Shown in pieces: positions 50,556 through 56,241 of a DNA stretch of 56,241 nt; position 1 is the first letter of the stretch; each line of letters starts with the position of its first letter. A program made the position numbers and the translations under genes. This stretch comes from a virus. Location: the IMG/VR virus record IMGVR_UViG_3300038825_000174, positions 1 through 56,241 of that record; one strand, 5' to 3'. The notes beneath the pieces are model-generated. The model was not told the origin of the DNA, ran no database searches, and saw only the letters and a list, made by a program, of their open reading frames with translations.

Positions 50556-50788
50556 CTGCTCTCTCTACTTAATACTCTATCTAGTTTATCTTCTAGTCTG
50601 TGTAGTGCTTCCATTACATGTTGCATCTCATCTCTAACTTCTGCTCGTGATGCATAGTCCTCTCGTGTTCTGTTTAGCAGTATGTCTATACGTTTTACCT
50701 CTGCCATCATGTTACGAAAAGCCCACACTGCAGGAGCTATGATGAGTGTCAACACTACGTTCCAAAATATTACTGGGTCTATTTCCAT
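50552..50788 (-). CDS. Small TM plus coiled-coil protein (holin/spanin-like)
   Basis: 78 aa. N-terminal TM (VIFWNVVLTLIIAPAVWAF) then a charged coiled coil (MEALHRLEDKLDRVLSRE). The pattern resembles XhlA or i-spanin-like phage proteins. Overlaps the next gene by 4 nt. Confidence 0.68.
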   Translation of the reverse strand: MEIDPVIFWNVVLTLIIAPAVWAFRNMMAEVKRIDILLNRTREDYASRAEVRDEMQHVMEALHRLEDKLDRVLSRESR

Positions 50789-50789
50789 A

Positions 50790-51257
50790 TTACTTCTTAA
50801 ATTTATCGTTGAGTGAGTCCACTACGCTGTCTATATTAGGCTCTTTACCGAAAGGATCATATTTGCAACGATACTCTGTAGGACACTGACCTTCAACCAC
50901 TAGCGTATATGTATCGTTTGCTCCTTTATATAAACAGACTTGTTGTCCGTTCTTGGCTTGCACTCTTTTGTATCTACGGCAAGTTATATACTTTGGGTCT
51001 TCACGTATGCCTAGTCTTTTCTCTTGCTCCCATGTCCAATCGCTAAACTTCTTGAGAAAGCAGGTGTAACAGTTCTTGATGTTGTCTGATTGTGCTAGTG
51101 TTATGATTCCGTTGTCTGCACAAAGCCACTCAAACGTATACTGTCCACCATCTTTTCTTACGCAGTTACCACCAACCTCTGTCGAACCCCATAAGACCGT
51201 ATACAAACCCACCCAAAACACTAACACCAATAGCAAGAACCACTGCCAATACGACAT
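50790..51257 (-). CDS. Membrane-anchored Cys-rich protein
   Basis: 155 aa. N-terminal TM (WQWFLLLVLVFWVGLYTVLW), then eight Cys in a probable periplasmic domain (GNCVRKDGG, NCYTCFLKK, TCRRYKR, CPTEYRCKYD). Could be a superinfection-exclusion or lysis protein. Its first 30 codons overlap the upstream gene in another frame. Confidence 0.72.
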   Translation of the reverse strand: MSYWQWFLLLVLVFWVGLYTVLWGSTEVGGNCVRKDGGQYTFEWLCADNGIITLAQSDNIKNCYTCFLKKFSDWTWEQEKRLGIREDPKYITCRRYKRVQAKNGQQVCLYKGANDTYTLVVEGQCPTEYRCKYDPFGKEPNIDSVVDSLNDKFKK

Positions 51258-51660
51258 ATGTTATAACCTTTTCTCTGAACACTTGTTTGTCATATACTTC
51301 TTTCTGTCTTCTCTTGCGTATCTGACCTTCCATTGCAAGCAAATCGTCCCATGACTTACTGCCATATGTGAACATCAAAAACTGCTTTAGCTCATAGCGT
51401 TGTTCCTCTAGCTTCTTTTTAGCAGTATATGCTTCGATGGCTTCTTGCTCTATACTGCCACCACTAAACACCTTACGTAGCATTGATGGGTTTTTGGCTG
51501 ACTTGTGTGCGTTGTCTACATCACTGACTGCTCCCATCCACCGTGACAAGTCCTGTGACATTGCTTCCAAGTCTCGCCCTGCTTGGAACATACGCTTAAT
51601 GTTACTAAATGCTGCAGATGCTACGCTAAGACTTGCAGATATGGTAACAGGGTCAAACAC
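51166..51660 (-). CDS. Helical protein with C-terminal TM
   Basis: 164 aa, starts with GTG at 51660 overlapping the TAG of the upstream gene. MFDPVTISASLSVASAAFSN, long helices, then a TM (VITYVVLAVVLAIGVSVLG) near the end. This type precedes lysis or internal-virion genes in several marine phages. Function unknown. Confidence 0.72.
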   Translation of the reverse strand: MFDPVTISASLSVASAAFSNIKRMFQAGRDLEAMSQDLSRWMGAVSDVDNAHKSAKNPSMLRKVFSGGSIEQEAIEAYTAKKKLEEQRYELKQFLMFTYGSKSWDDLLAMEGQIRKRRQKEVYDKQVFREKVITYVVLAVVLAIGVSVLGGFVYGLMGFDRGWW

Positions 51661-51830
51661 TACTCAGCGTCCTTGATGGTCAGTTTACCTTCCTTTACAA
51701 GTTTTAGTATTAGTGCATAGTCTGTATTAGCAGGGTCTAGTGGTATAGACATTTCTGTACCATTTATGGTTGCCCTTATACTTACGTTTACATTATTACT
51801 TTTATGATATTGTGCTTGTGTTATATTCAT
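51660..51830 (-). CDS. 56-aa hypothetical protein
   Basis: ATG at 51830, TAG at 51662-51660. MNITQAQYHKSNNVNVSIRA, NYALI-like DYALILKLVKEGKLTI. Short beta-then-helix protein of a kind common next to tail genes of marine phages. It fills the only gap between the fibre gene and the 164-aa gene. Confidence 0.7.
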   Translation of the reverse strand: MNITQAQYHKSNNVNVSIRATINGTEMSIPLDPANTDYALILKLVKEGKLTIKDAE

Positions 51831-51836
51831 TTTATC

Positions 51837-52949
51837 CTACAATTCTGCATCTATTGTAATTCCAAAATTAGTTCCATTAGTGTAAATTCTTCCTGAAGCT
51901 TCGTCTGTATGCCCACTTGTTGTTCCCTCTATCCAAAGTCTTCTGTCAGAAGCACTAGCACTAAGATTGATACCTGTTACATCCCTATTAGTACCATTCT
52001 CTCTAAATATAAAATTATTTGTTTTTGTAAGGGTAGGAGTTGCTCTCATATTAGAGTACATATTAATGATAAAATCTACTCTTGTTGTATTTTCTGCATG
52101 ACCATGACTGTCTGCTATCAACTCATTTGCATTTGCACCTTTTGCTGCATTTTGATAATACCTTAAACACTTAGCCAACGTCCTCTCAAAAGGCTCATGC
52201 TCAAAATCTGTTGGGTTCTGTCCTACTTCTATCTGAACACCTGTAATAAAAAAAGTTCTGTCTGTGCTGTCAAAGAATGACCCACCACCTGCTGCCCTGT
52301 TTGCATTTGTTTTAGAAGCCCATGTCGCAGGTAATGTGCCACTTGTAAAGTTTGACCCTGCATGTAAAAATATTTGTAAATGTAAACTTGCAGCATTGTC
52401 ATCGTCATATGCTCCTGTGGTATCAGCAGGAAATGATAACTCTACTCTTGACCAATCTGTTCCTACAGTAAATGTTTTACATACATGTCTTGAGTTATCT
52501 GCATCAAACAATTCACACACATATGTGGCACTTGCATTTCCTTTAACGTAAAAACTTACAGCATAAGGTTTGGCACTTGATGTTCCTTTACAAAAATGTT
52601 GTACGTTTTGTCCTTCTATTATTTGACTTAGAGTTACAAGTTCAGAAGCTCCAATAGATGTATCTGCTGTAGTACAATCTAGTTTTAAGCTATTTGCAAA
52701 CCCTTCTGGTGCAGAACTGTCTTGTGTTAATGTATATCGCCCTAATGTAGTACCCTCAACATCTACTGCCCACCTATCACAGACTTTATATCTATCTGCT
52801 GTAGTGCTAGTGTTAGCACCCAACCCTGTGCTTGACGTTCCTCTCTGTGCCACATTCATTGCACCATTGATGATGACATTCCTGTTTACTCCACCCCCAC
52901 CTGCGTTGATGTTGCCTATAAGGTTTGCTAATTCTGCTGCTTTGCTCAT
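51837..52949 (-). CDS. Fibre/adhesin with carbohydrate-binding-type fold
   Basis: 370 aa. VNRNVIINGAMNVAQRGTS at the N-terminus and the sequence ITGVQIEVGQNPTDFEHEPF followed by ERTLAKCLRYYQ are typical of phage fibre tips with a carbohydrate-binding module. The central part (residues ~95-215) is the beta-sandwich; the C-terminal ~90 residues form a second domain. It closes the fibre cluster and is coupled to paralog 6 by GDLA/ATGA. Confidence 0.82.
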   Translation of the reverse strand: MSKAAELANLIGNINAGGGGVNRNVIINGAMNVAQRGTSSTGLGANTSTTADRYKVCDRWAVDVEGTTLGRYTLTQDSSAPEGFANSLKLDCTTADTSIGASELVTLSQIIEGQNVQHFCKGTSSAKPYAVSFYVKGNASATYVCELFDADNSRHVCKTFTVGTDWSRVELSFPADTTGAYDDDNAASLHLQIFLHAGSNFTSGTLPATWASKTNANRAAGGGSFFDSTDRTFFITGVQIEVGQNPTDFEHEPFERTLAKCLRYYQNAAKGANANELIADSHGHAENTTRVDFIINMYSNMRATPTLTKTNNFIFRENGTNRDVTGINLSASASDRRLWIEGTTSGHTDEASGRIYTNGTNFGITIDAEL

Positions 52950-53359
52950 GCTAAGTCTCCATGTGCTATAAATGATGCGTCATCTGGGTCTACTCTATTA
53001 TTGTGCTGACCGTCTGCAAGATTAATGGAGTTTAGTTGATAGTTACTTGTAGCAAAGGTCACTCGTCCACTTACGGCTAAGTTTGTTGACCCTATGTCTA
53101 CAGCAACACCAGATGTAGCATAATTTGTACTACTCATATTATTTGTAAAATTAATTGTTTGAAGACCTGTAGAAGCATCAGTAATTGATGCCGTGTTAAA
53201 ACTATCTCCAACAGCAGGTGTTGTTTGATTATAAAATGCCCATTGTTTAGCTAATCCCTGTTGCAGATTAGTCGTGGTGCTATTCCCTTCGCCTGTCACA
53301 GCGATTGACCCTGCTGTGCTGACACCTGTTAATGTATTTATTTTAAGTGTTGATGCCAT
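52946..53359 (-). CDS. Tail-fibre paralog (GDLA family), copy 6
   Basis: 137 aa. MASTLKINTLTGVSTAGSI and VTGEGNSTTTNLQQGLAKQW match copy 2 over the N-terminal half almost exactly; the C-terminal half differs (NNMSSTNYATSGVAVDIGST). Ends AHGDLA. Suggests recent duplication with a variable tip. Confidence 0.82.
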   Translation of the reverse strand: MASTLKINTLTGVSTAGSIAVTGEGNSTTTNLQQGLAKQWAFYNQTTPAVGDSFNTASITDASTGLQTINFTNNMSSTNYATSGVAVDIGSTNLAVSGRVTFATSNYQLNSINLADGQHNNRVDPDDASFIAHGDLA

Positions 53360-53841
53360 TATGCTAAGTCTCCAGTTATTTGAACGCTTACTTCTTGTGC
53401 GTCAATGTGAGAGTCTGAAAGATTTTTAGAGTATACTCTAACTGAACCTGCTAGAGTGTTTGTAGCATTTAATGGAGAAAAAACTTGTTCTGAACCATTA
53501 CAAGTGTGTGCATAGTCATCATTTGCCATATCATTGTCTATAGATATAGTGTACTGTCCTGTGCCATGGTCGGTTAAACCAGAAACATTAAAACTATCAT
53601 CGTTTGAAATGCTACTTTCCTCTCCATTAAACTTGCACCAAGCTTTAACTAACCCCTGCTGTACACTCGTAGTAGTCGTACCACCCTCTCCAACGATAGT
53701 GGTCTGTCCTGTAGAGTTCATGGTTAGCTTTGTAGCATTGGCTACCTTCAGCAATATCTGGTCATTAGTCGCAAGGTCAATCCCAGTGTCATTATCTCCC
53801 CCTGCATTGACGATTGTATCTACTTTAATTTCACTTGCCAT
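53359..53841 (-). CDS. Tail-fibre paralog (GDLA family), copy 5
   Basis: 160 aa, the longest copy, with an extra N-terminal ~25 residues (INDTGIDLATNDQILLKVAN-like). Core TTTTSVQQGLVKAWCKF and DDSFNVSGLTDHGTGQY; ends VQITGDLA as in copy 2. TAATG coupling on both sides. Confidence 0.82.
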   Translation of the reverse strand: MASEIKVDTIVNAGGDNDTGIDLATNDQILLKVANATKLTMNSTGQTTIVGEGGTTTTSVQQGLVKAWCKFNGEESSISNDDSFNVSGLTDHGTGQYTISIDNDMANDDYAHTCNGSEQVFSPLNATNTLAGSVRVYSKNLSDSHIDAQEVSVQITGDLA

Positions 53842-54251
53842 TATGCTAAATCTCCTGCTACCTGAAAACTGGTTTGAGCATCATCATCATTGTCGGAATT
53901 ATCAGTTTGGCTCACTCTTATTACTACACTAGATGCACCTTGTGTACCACCTGCGTTACTTTTTGTTGTGCAATTATGAAAACCACTATTACCTGCATTT
54001 CCTGCACAAGAATAATTTACATTACTCATTACATTGGTAAAACCAAATTGATGTATACCAGTATTTACATCCGTGATAGAACCAATATTAAAGTTGTCAG
54101 ATATAGAGTTATTGTCACCATCATAATTGCACCAAGCTTTAACTAATCCTTGCTGTAAGTTAGTAGTCGCAGATGTGCCTTCACCCAAGACATTTATACT
54201 GCCACCTGTGGTGCTACCTTTTAAATTATCTACTCTAAGTTCACTTGTCAT
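53841..54251 (-). CDS. Tail-fibre paralog (GDLA family), copy 4
   Basis: 136 aa. MTSELRVDNLKGSTTGGSIN, SATTNLQQGLVKAWCNYDGD, DNFNIGSITDVNTGIHQ; ends VAGDLA. First of the three paralogs after the 154-aa adaptor, mirroring the block at 225-1901. Confidence 0.82.
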   Translation of the reverse strand: MTSELRVDNLKGSTTGGSINVLGEGTSATTNLQQGLVKAWCNYDGDNNSISDNFNIGSITDVNTGIHQFGFTNVMSNVNYSCAGNAGNSGFHNCTTKSNAGGTQGASSVVIRVSQTDNSDNDDDAQTSFQVAGDLA

Positions 54252-54712
54252 AATATTGTATAAAATCCATTAACTGTTAGCGTTGCTGATGCACCGACTG
54301 TAATAGGTCCTGCTGACAGTGCATTGGTTGTACTACTGATTGTTACATCAGCACTGATAGTCTGACCATTAGTTCGTATGATGCTGTCGTTACCTAAGAA
54401 GGGATAGCGTGTGTCAGACTCAGACTTGGTGTAGCTGTTGGCTATACTGAATGTGTCATACACGACTATCTCTACTACATCATTAGCTGATGCTCCTGTG
54501 ACCAACACGACTGATGTACCTGATGTAGAGGTGTAGTCGGTTGCAGGTTTGAGCAAGATTCCATTCTGAAAAACATCAACATATTCGGAGTCTGGATATG
54601 TCAATGTGAGTGAGTTAGCATCTGAGCCACTAAAGGTTGTCTGCCCTGCTGTTGCTTGGTAGATGAACCTGTTACGGATGCCTTGCTGTGGTGCTTTTCC
54701 TATATACGGCAT
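54248..54712 (-). CDS. Fibre adaptor-like protein heading the second paralog block
   Basis: 154 aa. MPYIGKAPQQGIRNRFIYQA, VDVFQNGILLKPATDYT and SYTKSESDTRYPFLG are features of T7-like fibre attachment domains. The C-terminus (AGPITVGASATLTVNGFYTI) resembles that of the 149-aa protein at 1452-1901. Coupled to the S74 fibre by TAATG and to paralog 4 by ATGA. Confidence 0.82.
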   Translation of the reverse strand: MPYIGKAPQQGIRNRFIYQATAGQTTFSGSDANSLTLTYPDSEYVDVFQNGILLKPATDYTSTSGTSVVLVTGASANDVVEIVVYDTFSIANSYTKSESDTRYPFLGNDSIIRTNGQTISADVTISSTTNALSAGPITVGASATLTVNGFYTIL

Positions 54713-55671
54713 TATTTACTCTCCAATGCTGTTAGTCTTGCTTCTATAGATGCAAACCTCTGTTCGTTATATGCACTTAAAAAAGATAATAGCTCTGTAT
54801 ATCTTACACCTAATCTTATATATTTTGTATAGCCATCTGTTTCTTCTTTTTTTATGTCCTTGTATGATTTTTTAGAACCTATTGTTATCTCTTTTTCCCA
54901 CCATGTGTTTTTACACCAAAAAGCATATTTAGAAGCATCTAAACCCTCTGCTGTAAATGCACTTTCTATTTCTTGTGCTATAACACCAGTGTGTGTTCTT
55001 GCGTCACTACCTTTTTTACTCACAGAGTTTTTGAATTTAAACTTCTTAAACAGAGCAGATATTCTTTTTGCCACTTTCATTTCAGTGTCCGTGAGTGTTT
55101 CTATATCTTGCTTATAATTTTGGTCTGAGGTTTGTATTGAGCCGTTGGTAGCATATATGTCCTCAAATTTTATAGAAGGATGCCCTAGGTCAACTGCTCC
55201 ATCAGAGTCTGAACCATTTTTTCTTGGTGTCATATCAGCACCACCAAAACTTAATCCTGCTCTATCGCCAGTGCCTTCTATATAGCCATTTGCACCACCT
55301 ATTGAGCCAAGTTCTAATACTGGTATGCCATCTTTTTTACAAGTAACAACATCACCATCATTCCCAAGTCTATTAAAAACAGCAGGGACATCGTTACTTG
55401 CTGAGTTTGATGCAATACCACCTGCAGCATAAATGATACTGCCTGATTCAGAATTGCTAGATTGAAAGCCACTGGTTGCTGTAGCTGATACAAAGAAGTT
55501 ACCACTACTATCAATTCTAGCACGTTCAGAACCTGCTGTATCTATTATAATAGTATCGTCAGCAGAACTTGCATCTATGCTAGTGTCACCATCAGCGTCA
55601 ATAACAAGCTCTTGCCCTTTTAGGGCAGTAGCTCCATCTAGTCCACTTCCTCTAACTTTAGTTAAAGCCAT
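54712..55671 (-). CDS. Tail fibre with self-cleaving S74 chaperone domain
   Basis: 319 aa. A Gly/Ser/Asp-rich shaft to ~residue 180, then an intramolecular chaperone of the endosialidase (peptidase S74) family: SDQNYKQDI with Ser182 and Lys187 as the self-cleavage pair, GVIAQEIESAF, and a coiled C-terminus (QRFASIEARLTALESK). Cleavage before Ser182 would release a 181-aa trimeric shaft. Confidence 0.88.
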   Translation of the reverse strand: MALTKVRGSGLDGATALKGQELVIDADGDTSIDASSADDTIIIDTAGSERARIDSSGNFFVSATATSGFQSSNSESGSIIYAAGGIASNSASNDVPAVFNRLGNDGDVVTCKKDGIPVLELGSIGGANGYIEGTGDRAGLSFGGADMTPRKNGSDSDGAVDLGHPSIKFEDIYATNGSIQTSDQNYKQDIETLTDTEMKVAKRISALFKKFKFKNSVSKKGSDARTHTGVIAQEIESAFTAEGLDASKYAFWCKNTWWEKEITIGSKKSYKDIKKEETDGYTKYIRLGVRYTELLSFLSAYNEQRFASIEARLTALESK

Positions 55672-55680
55672 TTATTTACC

Positions 55681-56055
55681 TCATGCGTAAGGGCTATCAC
55701 CCAATGTGCTTGTATCCCAAGCAGCTTTTAGTTTAGCTATTGTGTCTGCATCATCTATAGCCTTTGCAGCAGGAGCATCTCTCAATGCTTTCTTCTTAGC
55801 TACGGATGCTGTTTTAGCAGATGCGTCATCAGCTTCAAGTGCCTTCATGTAGACTACATCTTCGGCTTCAAGAAGTGGCTGTCGCACTTCCCTGATTTTG
55901 TTTTTGAAGATAACTTTAGCAGCAGTCATGTCTTCAGCCATAACAGAACCATTTAGTTTCCAAGCATTTCTGAAATGCCTGTCGGATGGCATGGTTATGC
56001 TTGAAGCGTCTGCTGTTGCACCATCCTTGTCGGTTACAAAAGTTTTAGTTGCCAT
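55681..56055 (-). CDS. Fibre-assembly or tail accessory protein
   Basis: 124 aa. DRHFRNAWKLNGSVMAEDMT and KIREVRQPLLEAEDVVYMKA are features of small tail-fibre assembly-like proteins (DUF4376-type) in marine phages. The C-terminus is a Lys/Ala-rich helix. It is directly upstream of the S74 fibre. Confidence 0.75.
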   Translation of the reverse strand: MATKTFVTDKDGATADASSITMPSDRHFRNAWKLNGSVMAEDMTAAKVIFKNKIREVRQPLLEAEDVVYMKALEADDASAKTASVAKKKALRDAPAAKAIDDADTIAKLKAAWDTSTLGDSPYA

Positions 56056-56070
56056 TTTAGTTCCTCCTAT

Positions 56071-56241
56071 TTAAGCAGCTATTTTCCAAGCATTTCGCCA
56101 TGTACGATGTTGTGGCAGTTGCTCTTTCTTACATATGACAAGTCTTGGTCGGTTTGACTTCTCATAATCTCTCCATACCTTTTCAGGTATATCTTTCTGT
56201 ATAAGGTACTCTATTGCTTCTTCTTCTGTCATAGCCTTTAC
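56071..56241 (-). CDS. C-terminal part of the gene that begins at 228
   Basis: Reads in frame from 56241: VKAMTEEEAIEYLIQKDIPE, then VWRDYEKSNRPRLVICKKE and QHRTWRNAWKIAA before the TAA at 56073-56071. No ribosome site is seen at the internal ATG, and joining the window ends restores one ~132-codon ORF. The segment resembles small accessory proteins next to fibre genes in marine phages; function unknown. Confidence 0.75.
   Translation of the reverse strand, partial: VKAMTEEEAIEYLIQKDIPEKVWRDYEKSNRPRLVICKKEQLPQHRTWRNAWKIAA

Overview
The window looks like a complete, circularly permuted genome of a marine podovirus of the HMO-2011 type. That group is known from alphaproteobacterial hosts such as SAR116 and Roseobacter relatives; the host here is not shown by the sequence. 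Four things support this: the ~56 kb size; a family-A DNA polymerase carrying a DnaJ-like CxxCxGxG zinc finger between its exonuclease and polymerase parts (an HMO-2011 hallmark); podovirus-type portal, capsid and large internal virion proteins with no tail-sheath or tape-measure genes; and no phage RNA polymerase. Joining position 56241 to position 1 on the minus strand gives one uninterrupted ~132-codon gene, so the contig ends are probably an arbitrary cut in a circular assembly.

Layout as a circle. (1) A divergent control region at about 23.03-23.64 kb. (2) A rightward early and replication arm on the plus strand, 23.64-42.54 kb. It starts with small hypothetical genes embedded in hairpin-rich DNA. 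Then come a C5 cytosine methyltransferase, a run of tiny membrane peptides, a probable DenV-like glycosylase, a SleB-type cell-wall hydrolase, a DUF932 protein, a tyrosine integrase, primase, DnaB-like helicase, a putative nuclease, DNA polymerase, a probable ssDNA-binding protein, a PD-(D/E)XK exonuclease, a T7-type endonuclease I, a DUF3310 protein and a class II ribonucleotide reductase. (3) A leftward late arm on the minus strand, from 23.03 kb down to 1 and on through 56.24 to 42.51 kb. It holds small basic proteins, a lysis cassette (3-TM holin plus M15 endolysin), small and large terminase, portal, a huge polyvalent-type protein, scaffold, major capsid, decoration and tail-tube proteins, fibres, a multigene array of fibre paralogs, and internal virion proteins. 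The two arms meet tail to tail at 42.5 kb, where a hairpin with a T-run suits termination of the late transcript. A near-ideal sigma70 promoter (TTGACA-16-TATAAT) with a palindrome in its spacer faces the late arm at 23.17-23.20 kb.

The most unusual signal is at about 23.3-26.6 kb. Coding and non-coding DNA alike is packed with short perfect inverted repeats (stems of 6-9 bp, loops mostly 2-5 nt and often GAA, GTA, AAA, TAA or AA). By hand I count about 59 in 3.3 kb, about 45 of them with stems of at least 7 bp (two of these include one G-U pair), against a rough chance expectation of only a few. Superimposed is a family of six copies of a 16-bp palindrome, GTCCCAACGTTGGGAC. Most copies sit just upstream of early genes, and several follow a long hairpin; one 46-bp hairpin element is present twice and each time begins exactly at the stop codon of the preceding gene. 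This looks like an uncharacterised early-gene control or RNA-structure system.

The second unusual feature is the fibre locus (1-1.9 kb plus 51.8-56.2 kb, contiguous on the circle). Two copies of a four-gene block (one 149-154 aa adaptor plus three paralogs) are built from cassettes that all end in Gly-Asp-Leu-Ala, whose codons also supply the Shine-Dalgarno sequence of the next gene.
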